The notes under the pieces: generated by a model
Told to the model about the DNA's origin: nothing
The model's database searches: none
The model's input: the letters and a program-made list of their open reading frames with translations, nothing else
Assembly: GCA_001664005.1 (NCBI GenBank)
Contig: CP016093.1
Span: forward strand, 2,687,001-2,751,000
Length of the DNA: 64,000 nucleotides
Direction of reading: 5' to 3'
DNA from: Rhizobiales bacterium NRL2
GTDB lineage: Bacteria; Pseudomonadota; Alphaproteobacteria; Minwuiales; Minwuiaceae
Position numbers and translations under genes: made by a program
Shown here: positions 1-7,512 of the stretch, in pieces
Layout: the number at the start of each line of letters is the position of its first letter
Numbering within the stretch: position 1 is the stretch's first letter

Positions 1-5
1 AAAGA

Positions 6-40
6 ACTGGGTCCTGGGGTCAAGCCCCAGGACGCCCAGT
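6..40 (-). terminator. Long perfect hairpin, possible terminator of the MoxR-type gene
   Basis: A 9-bp perfect stem (GTCCTGGGG with CCCCAGGAC, loop TCAAG) is extended by an outer ACTGG/CCAGT pairing. It lies 25 bp past the stop of the minus-strand AAA ATPase gene. Read on the minus strand it is followed by only a short T-rich tail (TTCTTT), so termination is plausible but it could equally be a dispersed palindromic repeat. Confidence 0.45.
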
Positions 41-64
41 AATTATATCAACTAGCGTAACGCT

Positions 65-1009
65 CTAAACCGCCTCTTTCGCCTGCTTGACGAACTTGTA
101 GAGCTGGCGGTCGACGGCTTCGACGTCTTCCTGGAACTTCAGCAGCACGTTGATCGTCCGGCGCACGGTCTCGACGTCGAGTTCGCTGACGTTGAGCAGC
201 AGCAGCGTCCGCGCCCAGTCGATGGTCTCGCTGATCGCCGGCACCTTCTTCAGTTCCTCGGCCCGAAGGGCGTGCACGAAGGCCACGAGCTGCTTGCGGA
301 GCGATTCGGCGGCCGCCGGGACGCGGGCGGCGACGATGCGGCGCTCCATCTTCTCGTCGGGGAACGGGATGTAGAGGTGCAGGCAGCGGCGCTTCAGCGC
401 GTCGCCCATCTCCCGGGTGTTGTTGGACGTCAGGAAGACGATCGGCGGGATCTTCGCCTTGATCACGCCGATCTCGGGCACGCTGATCTGGTAGGCGGAC
501 AGGATCTCCAGCAGATAGGCCTCGAACTCGTAGTCCGACTTGTCGATCTCGTCGATCAGCAGGACTGCGCCGTTCTCCGCCTCCAGCGCCTTCAGCAGCG
601 GCCTGGGCTCGAGGAAGTCGTGGCTGAAGAAGACGTCGGAGAAGCTGTGGAGCTGGCCCATCGCCTCGGGCAGCGATTTCGCGCCCTGCATGACGTCGCC
701 CAGCTTCTCCTTCAGCACCTGGGTGTAGAGGAGCTGCTTGCCGTATTTCCACTCGTAGAGCGCCTTGGCCTCGTCCAGCCCCTCATAGCACTGCAGGCGG
801 ATCAGCGGGATGTCGAGCATCTCCGAGGTCGCGATCGCCAGCTCGGTCTTGCCGACGCCGGGCGGACCCTCGACCAGGATCGGCTTGGTAAGCTGCTGCG
901 CCAGGAACACGGCGGTCGCGATCCGGTCGTTGGAGATGTATCCCAGCTGGTCGAACGCCTTGTCGATCTTCGACGGGTCCGACAGCTTTTCCTGCCACTC
1001 TGCGCTCAC
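65..1009 (-). CDS. MoxR-family AAA ATPase
   Basis: A soluble AAA+ ATPase of about 314 aa. The Walker A motif EGPPGVGKTE sits near residue 50 and the Walker B motif LLIDEIDK near residue 155, followed by the sensor-type segment VFLTSNN and the arginine pair KRRC. MoxR-type ATPases act as chaperones that mature metalloenzymes, usually with a von Willebrand factor A partner; such a partner would lie beyond the left edge of the window. Two GTG starts are possible; the one at 1009 (MSAEW) has a GGGGAG ribosome site at good spacing, while the one at 1015 overlaps that site. The specific target is not visible here. Confidence 0.85.
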   Translation of the reverse strand: MSAEWQEKLSDPSKIDKAFDQLGYISNDRIATAVFLAQQLTKPILVEGPPGVGKTELAIATSEMLDIPLIRLQCYEGLDEAKALYEWKYGKQLLYTQVLKEKLGDVMQGAKSLPEAMGQLHSFSDVFFSHDFLEPRPLLKALEAENGAVLLIDEIDKSDYEFEAYLLEILSAYQISVPEIGVIKAKIPPIVFLTSNNTREMGDALKRRCLHLYIPFPDEKMERRIVAARVPAAAESLRKQLVAFVHALRAEELKKVPAISETIDWARTLLLLNVSELDVETVRRTINVLLKFQEDVEAVDRQLYKFVKQAKEAV

Positions 1010-1099
1010 GAACACTCCCCTTCCGCCATCGTGTCATCTGCGGGGCCCGTCATAGCCCGCCCGGGCGGACGGCGAAAGCCGCCTTCGCGCATGGCTGCG

Positions 1100-2497
1100 T
1101 CATTCGGCGGCAAGGGACTTCAGACGCCACCCCATCAGCGCCGCACCGAGAATCATCGGCACCGCCGCAACGGGCACCCAGAACGCGGCCCGCGCGGTGG
1201 CGGCCAGCGTATCCCCGTCCGCCAGGCCGGCGGCGTTGGCGACCAGCCCCGCCCATGCAGCGCCCAGCGCCAGTCCGGTCTGCTGCACCGTGGGCACGGA
1301 GGAGGCCGCGATATCCTCCTCGCCGGGACGCGCGTTGGCCATGACGGTCTGGGCGATGAAGGCCCAGCAGGTTCCCATGCCCAGCCCCATCAGCATGATC
1401 GCGGGCAGGACGAGGAGCAGCGGACCGCGCGGCATCGCCAGCGCCAGCGCGCACAGGCCGACCAGCATGATCACGGGGCCGATGCGGATCAGGCGCAGCG
1501 GCCAGCGTCCGGAAAGCCCCGAGACCACGATCGCGGCCGTGGTCCAGCACAGCGAGGCGGAGGCCACGAAATAGCCCGCAGTCAGGGGATCCGCGCCATG
1601 GATGCGCTGGATGAAGAGCGGCACGAAGCTCGGCATCTGGGTGAAGACCACCGAGACCAGCAGCGCGATCCAGAGCCCCGTCCCCGTGACCGTGGCGAGA
1701 CTGAAGGCGTCCGACGGCAGCAACGGATCGGCCGCGCGCCGATCGCGCCGCAGCATGAGAACGAAGGCCGCGCCCGCCAGCGCGATCATGGCGCCCTTGG
1801 CTGGCGGCGCTTCGAAGACGCTGGCGAACGACATGGCCGCGATGGCCAGAACCAGCAGCAGCAGCCGCAACGCCGGCAGGCGCGGACAGTCCATTTCGCC
1901 GGCGGCGAGCCTCGGCAGGGCGAAGAATGTCAGGCAGGCAAGCGCGGCAGAGATACCAGCCACCGTCAGGAACGCCCCGCGCCAGTGCCCCAGATTGGCG
2001 AAGACGCCGCCCAGCAGCGGTCCGATCAGGACGGAGATGCTCCAGACGCTGGCGAGCATGGCGAAGACCCGGGGCCACAGCCGCTGCGGGAAGGTCTTGC
2101 GCACCAGCACATAGGCGGTCGCCGCGACCATGCCCCCGCCGAAGCCCTGCACGATGCGCCCCATGATCACGTCGATCATCGACGGCGCCATCGCGCAGGC
2201 CAGCGAACCCAGGGCGAAGATCGCCGCCCCGATCAGGTAGCCGCCGCGCGGGCCGACGGCGCGGTTGATCAGGCCGCTCGACGTGGCGGCGACGATGGAG
2301 GCCGCCATGAAGGCGGTCATTGCCCAGGCGATCAGGTGCGCGCCGCCGATATCGGCGACGATGCTCGGCAGCACGGTCGCCACCAGCATGACGTTCATGG
2401 AGTGCAGCAGGATCCCGGCCAGCATGACGGCCAGCGCCGGAAGCCATTCGGGCTGCAGGACCTCGCGCCAGCCGACACGGCCGGCGTCGGCGCTCAC
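1100..2497 (-). CDS. MFS transporter, drug:H+ antiporter type
   Basis: A 465-aa inner-membrane protein with regularly spaced hydrophobic segments consistent with 12-14 helices. The GRIVQGFGGGM segment near residue 115 and the inter-helix GLINRAVGPRGGYLIG segment are typical of the EmrB/QacA branch of the major facilitator superfamily. It starts at GTG 2497, overlapping the stop of the acyl-CoA dehydrogenase gene (GTGA), so it is the last gene of a coupled three-gene operon. The substrate cannot be told from sequence; export of a product or by-product of the neighbouring acyl-CoA enzymes is an inference. Confidence 0.85.
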   Translation of the reverse strand: MSADAGRVGWREVLQPEWLPALAVMLAGILLHSMNVMLVATVLPSIVADIGGAHLIAWAMTAFMAASIVAATSSGLINRAVGPRGGYLIGAAIFALGSLACAMAPSMIDVIMGRIVQGFGGGMVAATAYVLVRKTFPQRLWPRVFAMLASVWSISVLIGPLLGGVFANLGHWRGAFLTVAGISAALACLTFFALPRLAAGEMDCPRLPALRLLLLVLAIAAMSFASVFEAPPAKGAMIALAGAAFVLMLRRDRRAADPLLPSDAFSLATVTGTGLWIALLVSVVFTQMPSFVPLFIQRIHGADPLTAGYFVASASLCWTTAAIVVSGLSGRWPLRLIRIGPVIMLVGLCALALAMPRGPLLLVLPAIMLMGLGMGTCWAFIAQTVMANARPGEEDIAASSVPTVQQTGLALGAAWAGLVANAAGLADGDTLAATARAAFWVPVAAVPMILGAALMGWRLKSLAAE

Positions 2498-3582
2498 CCC
2501 GCGGCCCCGGTCATCGCCGCGCCGCGCTTCGCCAGTTTCGCAGCATCGACGCGGGCCGCGATCTTGCCCATTTCGGTCATGTCGCGGGCCAGCAGGTCGA
2601 GAAATCCGTCCCCGCCGCGAACCGGTTCAAGCAGGGCATTGAACTCCTCCTGAAACCGCCGCCCCAGCCGGCGCAGCGCGAGCAGCCGCGCCTCGTGCTC
2701 GGGCGACGCCGGGTCGCCGCCGCAGTCCGCCATGAGCTGACGCGCCGCCGCGTGATAGAGGTCACGGTCGGCCGCCAGTCCGCCAAGCGCCGCCGCCTGT
2801 TCCTTCTCCAGCAGCGGCGCCAGACGCCGCAGCTCGACCGCCATGCCGCCGGTCTTGATGGCGAGGCCCATGCAGTCCTCGACCCGGCGGAAACGCTTCA
2901 GCACGGTTTCCACCGCGTCGCCGGCCTCCGCCAGCAGCGCCTCGCCGGGCAGTTCGACATTATCCAGCTTCAATCCGCAATGACCGGAGGGCTTCAGGAA
3001 GTCGACCCTGACCCCTTCTGTACGGGTGACCCCTTCCGCATCCTCCGGCACAAGAAACGCGCCGAAGCTCTTGCGGCCATTCACTGCTCCGGTGATCGCG
3101 ACGACGACGAAGACGCCGGCGATCGGCCCGTTTGTCAGCCAGGCCTTCTCGCCATTCAGGCGCCATCCTTCGGCGCTCCGCTCGGCCCGGGTCTTCAGAT
3201 GCTTCGGATGCGCCCCCGCGCCGGGCTCGGAGATGGCGATGCACGGAGAGATGCGCCCCTGCGCCAGGTCGGGCAGCCACTCTTCCTTCTGCGCCTCGCT
3301 GCCGAACTCGGCAATGACGCGGCCGGCGATCATGTGATGGCCCATCCAGGAGGAGCAGAGGCCCACCACTTCCGCCGCCTCGGCGAAGGCGGCCGCGGTA
3401 TCGAACATTTCCACCGGCGTGGCATCGATCCCGCCCCAGTCCCCCAGGCCGAAACCGAGCCAGCCGGCCTCGCCCAGTTCCTGCCAGATCTGCCAGGGGA
3501 AGTCCTCGGAACGGATGAGCGCACCGGCCTGCGGCGCGATGACATCGCGGGCGTAGTCCGCCAGCTCGGCCGCGGCGTTCAC
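2494..3582 (-). CDS. Acyl-CoA dehydrogenase family protein
   Basis: A 362-aa FAD-dependent dehydrogenase expected to oxidise an acyl-CoA to the 2,3-enoyl-CoA. The FAD/substrate-binding segment CIAISEPGAGAHPKHLKT followed by WRLNGEKAWLTNG is the family signature (middle domain, residues about 115-155), and a helical C-terminal domain follows. It is slightly shorter than the usual 380 aa. The start is GTG 3582, two bases after the enoyl-CoA hydratase stop, which implies translational coupling. The reading frame stays open upstream through the hydratase gene, but that part is antisense-free noise in the wrong frame. Confidence 0.85.
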   Translation of the reverse strand: MNAAAELADYARDVIAPQAGALIRSEDFPWQIWQELGEAGWLGFGLGDWGGIDATPVEMFDTAAAFAEAAEVVGLCSSWMGHHMIAGRVIAEFGSEAQKEEWLPDLAQGRISPCIAISEPGAGAHPKHLKTRAERSAEGWRLNGEKAWLTNGPIAGVFVVVAITGAVNGRKSFGAFLVPEDAEGVTRTEGVRVDFLKPSGHCGLKLDNVELPGEALLAEAGDAVETVLKRFRRVEDCMGLAIKTGGMAVELRRLAPLLEKEQAAALGGLAADRDLYHAAARQLMADCGGDPASPEHEARLLALRRLGRRFQEEFNALLEPVRGGDGFLDLLARDMTEMGKIAARVDAAKLAKRGAAMTGAAG

Positions 3583-3584
3583 GC

Positions 3585-4358
3585 CTACCGGCCCTTCCAG
3601 TTCGGTTTGCGCTTCTCGGCGAAGGCCTTCGGCCCCTCGATGAAGTCCTCGGAATTCCGCAGCGCCTCGACAGCCGGATAGTCGTCCAGCATGGCGTCGG
3701 CGACGTCGGCGTGCTCCAGGCCCTGCCGCACCACTTCCAGCGTGGTCCGGAGCGACACCGGCGAGCATTCCAGCATCATCTCCGCCCAGCGCTTCGCGCC
3801 GGCCAGGGCTTCGCCCTGGGGCACGACCTCGGTGACGAAGCCAAGTTCCTTGCCTTCCGCCGCCGGGACGTGGCGGCCGGTCAGCATCATGCCCATGGCC
3901 TGCTTGAGCGGAATTTGCCGCGGCAGCCGATGTACGCCGCCGGCCAGCGCGGCGAGCCCCACCTTCGGCTCCGGCAGCGCAAAGCGGGCATTCTCCGAGG
4001 CGACGATGATGTCGCAGGCCAGCGCGATCTCGAAGCCGCCGCCCATGGCGACGCCGTTGACCGCGGCGATCACCGGCTTCCTGCGGTCGTGGCGGCTGGT
4101 CAGTCCACCGAAGCCCATCGGCGCGTACCATTTCGGATTGCCTTCGGCCTGGTAGACCAGGTCGTTGCCGGCGGAGAAGGCGCGCTCGCCGGCGCCGGTG
4201 ACGATCGCGATCCAGAGGTCGTCATTGGCCTCGAACATGTCGAAGATCGCGCCCATCTCGGCATTCGCCGGCGGATGCAGCGCGTTCATGCGCTCGGGCC
4301 GGTTGATGGTGACGGTCAGGACATGACCGTCCTGTTCGGTGGTGGTGAATTCGCCCAT
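3585..4358 (-). CDS. Enoyl-CoA hydratase/isomerase (crotonase) family protein
   Basis: A 257-aa crotonase fold protein. The oxyanion-hole segments RAFSAGNDL and NGVAMGGGFEIALACD are intact and a PEPKVGLAALAGG segment follows at the position of the first catalytic glutamate. It probably hydrates the enoyl-CoA made by the acyl-CoA dehydrogenase encoded next. The start at 4358 is set by a strong GGGGGAGG ribosome site. First gene of the crotonase-dehydrogenase-MFS operon. The substrate is not determined. Confidence 0.88.
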   Translation of the reverse strand: MGEFTTTEQDGHVLTVTINRPERMNALHPPANAEMGAIFDMFEANDDLWIAIVTGAGERAFSAGNDLVYQAEGNPKWYAPMGFGGLTSRHDRRKPVIAAVNGVAMGGGFEIALACDIIVASENARFALPEPKVGLAALAGGVHRLPRQIPLKQAMGMMLTGRHVPAAEGKELGFVTEVVPQGEALAGAKRWAEMMLECSPVSLRTTLEVVRQGLEHADVADAMLDDYPAVEALRNSEDFIEGPKAFAEKRKPNWKGR

Positions 4359-4387
4359 GGTTTCCTCCCCCGGCGGCTGACGCGCGG

Positions 4388-4582
4388 CTAGTGCTTCGTG
4401 ATCTGTTCGATGTGTTCGACGATCTCCTCCGGATCGGCGGGCTCGGTGCCGGGCAGCACGTAATCGCCGCCCAGCCAGCGGTTGAGATCGACATTGGCGC
4501 AACGCGTCGAACAGAACGGCCGCGCCGCCTCGCTCGCCGGCTTGCCGCAGATCGGGCAGTCTTTCGTTGGTACGCGTGACAT
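4388..4582 (-). CDS. yacG: DNA gyrase inhibitor YacG
   Basis: A 64-aa zinc protein with the pattern CPICGKP...FCSTRCANVDLNRWL, i.e. CxxC and CxxxC that bind one zinc, as in the YacG family, which binds gyrase B and inhibits its activity. Length matches the family. It lies immediately downstream (4 bp) of the RNase E/G-like gene in the infA-maf-RNase-yacG order often seen in alphaproteobacteria. Confidence 0.92.
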   Translation of the reverse strand: MSRVPTKDCPICGKPASEAARPFCSTRCANVDLNRWLGGDYVLPGTEPADPEEIVEHIEQITKH

Positions 4583-4586
4583 GAGG

Positions 4587-5975
4587 TTATCTTTCGCGGC
4601 TGAGGCGGAACTCGTCAACGGCCAGCGCGTCATAGCCGAGCCGCACCGGGCGGCCGAGGAGTCCGTCGAGCCCGCCGGCAAGGCGCGAGCCCACGACAGG
4701 CCGTAGTTCGGCCGACAGCGTCAGCGCCACCGGCACCGGGCCGACGCCGGCCAGCTCCGCCTCGATCCGGCGAAGCACCCGCGCCAGCGCGGCCTCGGGC
4801 CGCAGATGCTGCCGCGCCGGCGCCGTTTCGCAGAGTTGCGTCAGAAGCGCCGCGGCGTCCCGGCTGCGCGTCAGCGTCAGGATGGAAAACCGGTCGATTC
4901 CGCCGATCTCCACCTGCGCCGGGTCGCGCTGGAACGCCTGGCGCAACGCCTTCTCGACCTTCTTGCGTTCCGGCGCACCGCGCAGCGAGATGAAGTCCAC
5001 GGCGACCACGCCGCCGATGCGCCGCAGACGAAGCTGCCGCGCCAGTTCCCGGGCGGCGGCGAGGTTGGCCTTCACCGGATCGCCCGGCGCGTCGACATCG
5101 ACCGTGGTCATGGCCCGTGTCGTCTCGATGGTCAGCCGTCCGCCGCCCGGCAAGACGACTTCCGGCGCAAGCGCGGCGTCGATTTCGTCATCAAGTTCCA
5201 GCGAACGCGAGGCCTCGCAGAGCTCGATCCGGTCGGCGAGGTCCGGCGCAAGCGCCTTGGCGCGCTGCCGCAACTCCGCCAGCAGGCCGCGGTCCGGCGT
5301 CAGGATCGCCTCCGGCGACGGGCCGGCAAGGCGAATGAAGGCCTGCTCGATCAGGTCTGGCGCGGGAAGCACCAGCGCCGGTCCCTTCGTCCGCGCCGCC
5401 TCGATCTGCACCCACTCGGCCCGGAGGCGGCGCAACTCGGCCAGCACCACGTCAATTTCGACCTGCGACGCCGCCGGGTGCACCAGTATCCGGCCCGCAC
5501 CGCCCGCATCGGTCAGCGCCGCACCGAGCGTCTCGCGCAGGTCGAGACCGGCGACGGCCTTGGGGAAGTCGAGGCCCTCGCGCAACGGATGGAAACTGAG
5601 ATAGCGGCCGTGCAGGGCGATGTCGGCGCTGGCCCGGCCCTGCTTGCCGTCGAGTCCCTCACGGCCGGTCTGGACCAGAAGATCCTGGCCGCGCCGCACC
5701 AGTTTCGCGATGGACAGCTTCCTGGCGCCGGCGTCGTCGGCCGCCAGCACCCGCGCATCCGCCGCACGCACGAAAAGGCTCAGCCCCTCGCCCGCGTCTA
5801 CCGTCGCCGCCTGCAGCTCACCGGAGACATGCGTGACGCGGCCCTTCCGAATCTCTCCCGGCCGGCCCGGCCCGGGCTCCGCGCTTTCGATGTGAATCTC
5901 GGCGATGCGGGACTGTTCGATCAGCGCGACCCGGGTCTCCAGCGGTCCCCGGTCGATGAAGAGGCCTCTATCCAT
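4587..5975 (-). CDS. RNase E/G family protein, short form
   Basis: A 462-aa protein related to ribonucleases E and G. An S1-like N-terminal region carries GRVTHVSGELQAATVDAG (residues about 45-65) and the DNase I-like catalytic core carries TRAMTTVDVDAP and RRIGGVVAVDFI. In E. coli RNase E the matching metal ligands are D303, N305 and D346; here the middle one reads Asp instead of Asn. The CPxCxG zinc-link of RNase E/G is absent and there is no long C-terminal scaffold. It overlaps maf by 8 bp. It likely acts in rRNA/mRNA processing, but activity of this short subfamily is inferred only. Confidence 0.8.
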   Translation of the reverse strand: MDRGLFIDRGPLETRVALIEQSRIAEIHIESAEPGPGRPGEIRKGRVTHVSGELQAATVDAGEGLSLFVRAADARVLAADDAGARKLSIAKLVRRGQDLLVQTGREGLDGKQGRASADIALHGRYLSFHPLREGLDFPKAVAGLDLRETLGAALTDAGGAGRILVHPAASQVEIDVVLAELRRLRAEWVQIEAARTKGPALVLPAPDLIEQAFIRLAGPSPEAILTPDRGLLAELRQRAKALAPDLADRIELCEASRSLELDDEIDAALAPEVVLPGGGRLTIETTRAMTTVDVDAPGDPVKANLAAARELARQLRLRRIGGVVAVDFISLRGAPERKKVEKALRQAFQRDPAQVEIGGIDRFSILTLTRSRDAAALLTQLCETAPARQHLRPEAALARVLRRIEAELAGVGPVPVALTLSAELRPVVGSRLAGGLDGLLGRPVRLGYDALAVDEFRLSRER

Positions 5976-6558
5976 CGCGCCGGCTCCAGACGGGATAGCC
6001 GGCGCCCGCGAGCAGCGCCGCGCAGTCATGCAGCGGCAGGCCGACCACATTCGACCATGAACCGTTGATCTGTCGGACGAAGACGTCGGCCATGCCCTGA
6101 ATGGCGTAGCCGCCGGCCTTCCCCTCCCACTCGCCGGAGGCGATATAGGCTTCCCGTTCGGCCCGGGTCAGTCGCTTGAACGTCACGATCGTGGTGACCC
6201 GACGGCTGGACATCTCGCCCGACGGCCGGACCAGAGCCAGCCCCGTGGTCACACGGTGACGGCGGCCCGAGAGCAGGTCGAGACAACCCCGCGCCTCGGC
6301 TTCCGAAGCCGGCTTGGGCAGGATGCGCCGCCCGCAGCCGACGACGGTATCCGCCGCCAGCACGAAATCACCGGCATGGGCCGGCGCGACCGCGCGCGCC
6401 TTCTCCTCGGCCAGCCTGAGCGCCAGCCGATGGGGAGGCTCGTCGCGATGAGGGGATTCGTCGATGTCGGCGGGAACGATGCCGTCGGGCACGATGCCGA
6501 TCTGGCGAAGCAGGTCACGCCGCCTCGGCGAGGCGGAGGCCAGGATCAGGCGCGGCAC
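5968..6558 (-). CDS. maf: Maf-like nucleoside triphosphate pyrophosphatase
   Basis: A 196-aa cytosolic house-cleaning pyrophosphatase of the Maf family, which removes non-canonical nucleotides (dTTP/UTP-type or modified). The N-terminal signature LILASASPRRRDLL and the segments VLAADTVVGCGRRILPKP and EWEGKAGGYAIQG are diagnostic. It starts at GTG 6558 and lies between infA (21 bp gap) and the RNase E/G gene (8-bp overlap), suggesting one transcript. Confidence 0.93.
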   Translation of the reverse strand: MPRLILASASPRRRDLLRQIGIVPDGIVPADIDESPHRDEPPHRLALRLAEEKARAVAPAHAGDFVLAADTVVGCGRRILPKPASEAEARGCLDLLSGRRHRVTTGLALVRPSGEMSSRRVTTIVTFKRLTRAEREAYIASGEWEGKAGGYAIQGMADVFVRQINGSWSNVVGLPLHDCAALLAGAGYPVWSRRDG

Positions 6559-6579
6559 GCCGGTCCCGCTCCCGCCGCG

Positions 6580-6798
6580 CTATTTGAAGCGATAGGTGAT
6601 GCGGCCCTTGCTCAGGTCATATGGCGTCATCTCGACCATCACGCGGTCGCCGGCCAGCACACGGATGCGGTTCTTGCGCATCTTGCCGGACGTGTGCGCC
6701 AGCACCTCGTGTTCGTTTTCGAGCTGCACCCGGAACATCGCGTTGGGCAGCAGTTCCACCACGTGACCCTCGAACTCCAGAAGTTCCTCTTTCGCCAT
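6580..6798 (-). CDS. infA: Translation initiation factor IF-1
   Basis: A 72-aa OB-fold protein, exactly the usual IF-1 length. The sequence [20 protein letters not shown] and the C-terminal [16 protein letters not shown] are nearly invariant in the family. It assists IF-2 and IF-3 in initiation on the 30S subunit. It heads the infA-maf-RNase-yacG cluster on the minus strand, and its 5' side faces the tRNA-Phe gene. Confidence 0.97.
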   Translation of the reverse strand: MAKEELLEFEGHVVELLPNAMFRVQLENEHEVLAHTSGKMRKNRIRVLAGDRVMVEMTPYDLSKGRITYRFK

Positions 6799-6957
6799 TC
6801 CGCACCAAGTTCCCTATTCGATCGTTGGCGCGCAACATGATCAATCGGACACGCTTAATCAAGCCTCCCGCGGCGCATCAGCCCCTTGCGCGCCGCCACG
6901 GCCTCCGTTATACGCAGCCTCCGTGACCGGCGGTGCGACACGGCTCCGGCGGTACCG

Positions 6958-7033
6958 GCCCAGGTAGCTCAGTTGGTAGAGCAGTGGACTGAAAATCCGC
7001 GTGTCGGTGGTTCGAATCCGCCCCTGGGCACCA
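6958..7033 (+). tRNA. tRNA-Phe (anticodon GAA)
   Basis: A complete 76-nt cloverleaf: acceptor GCCCAGG (6958-6964) pairs with CCTGGGC (7023-7029); D-stem GCTC/GAGC; anticodon stem GTGGA/TCCGC with loop CTGAAAA, anticodon GAA at 6991-6993; T-stem GGTGG/CCGCC with loop TTCGAAT; CCA encoded at 7031-7033. The gene stays intact because the island at its 3' end brought an identical 3' segment. No other RNA gene was seen in the window. Confidence 0.97.
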
Positions 7034-7038
7034 TTTTT
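6987..7038 (+). repeat. attL: 52-bp direct repeat, 3' half of tRNA-Phe
   Basis: Runs from the last bases of the 5' anticodon stem through CCA and five T. Identical to 45373-45424 in the same orientation. The left copy forms part of the functional tRNA gene. Confidence 0.93.
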
Positions 7039-7039
7039 T

Positions 7040-7213
7040 TCAATAGCTTAATGAGATTGATCGCTCACTCAATTTTTTAATAGGTAACATCTCAGGTAAC
7101 AGAACCGCCAGCTTGGCCAACCTTGCCGCATTTTCCGCGCGGCGGAGAAACTGCACCATCGGGTGCGCCGCATACCGTTCATCAAGCTCGAAAAACCCAG
7201 GATGTCTCGCCAT
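7040..7213 (-). CDS. Hypothetical small protein next to attL
   Basis: A 57-aa open frame from ATG 7213, which has a GGGAGG ribosome site 5 bases upstream. The first residues (ARHPGFFELDERYAA) recall the N-terminus of some IS5-family transposases, while the remainder does not, so it may be a decayed fragment. The frame runs through the AGGTAACA repeats and stops 2 bp from the att core, which also argues against a real gene. No function is assigned. Confidence 0.3.
   Translation of the reverse strand: MARHPGFFELDERYAAHPMVQFLRRAENAARLAKLAVLLPEMLPIKKLSERSISLSY
7081..7101 (+). promoter_or_regulatory. Paired AGGTAACA repeats near attL (candidate integrase arm sites)
   Basis: TAGGTAACA at 7081-7089 and CAGGTAACA at 7093-7101, same orientation, 12 bp apart, 43 bp inside the left att core. 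The same motif is paired at 45223-45241 near the other end. Repeated 8-9 bp motifs flanking the core are how tyrosine integrases of the lambda type mark arm sites; the assignment is an inference. Confidence 0.6.
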
Positions 7214-7296
7214 CGCAACCTCCCTCCTCGCCATCACCGCTGTGAATCAAATCCGCCCGAGGAGAGTGAGGTTTTTCGAGACGTCAAGCGCGCCAC

Positions 7297-7322
7297 AAAA
7301 AAAGCCCCAGTTAAACCGGGGC
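7297..7322 (-). terminator. Rho-independent terminator after the 55-aa gene
   Basis: GCCCC (7304-7308) pairs with GGGGC (7318-7322), with an inner GTT/AAC pairing. On the minus strand the stem is followed by seven T (the A-run 7297-7303). It ends the methyltransferase/55-aa transcription unit. Confidence 0.8.
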
Positions 7323-7329
7323 CAGTTTT

Positions 7330-7497
7330 CTATTCGCGCAACTGCCGCAAAAATATCGCGGTCATTTTCGAAAGTGTCTCTTCAACTTCCAAGCCCACTT
7401 TCGACACCCGCCTATCCGGGTCCGCCTGAACACGAGGCGCATATTTCAAGTCCATGGCTATTTCATCCACAAGCTTTTGACGCTCACGATCAGTCAT
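7330..7497 (-). CDS. Hypothetical 55-aa protein downstream of the AT-rich methyltransferase
   Basis: ATG 7497 is preceded by GGAGG at 7-base spacing; the frame ends at TAG 7330-7332, just before a strong terminator. The protein starts MTDRERQKLVDEIA and is charged and helical, with no signal peptide or membrane segment. It begins 15 bp after the stop of the methyltransferase gene, so the two are almost certainly co-transcribed. No family was recognised; a small partner or regulator of the methyltransferase is a guess. Confidence 0.65.
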   Translation of the reverse strand: MTDRERQKLVDEIAMDLKYAPRVQADPDRRVSKVGLEVEETLSKMTAIFLRQLRE

Positions 7498-7512
7498 AGA
7501 TGCCTCCATTCT

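Noticed and set aside
272-2653. 793-codon plus-strand frame over the MoxR and MFS genes
   Set aside because: Shadow of two well-supported minus-strand genes.
6886-7080. Plus-strand frame through tRNA-Phe (TENPRVGGSNPPLG)
   Set aside because: Classic spurious translation of a tRNA gene; the same residues reappear at attR for that reason.
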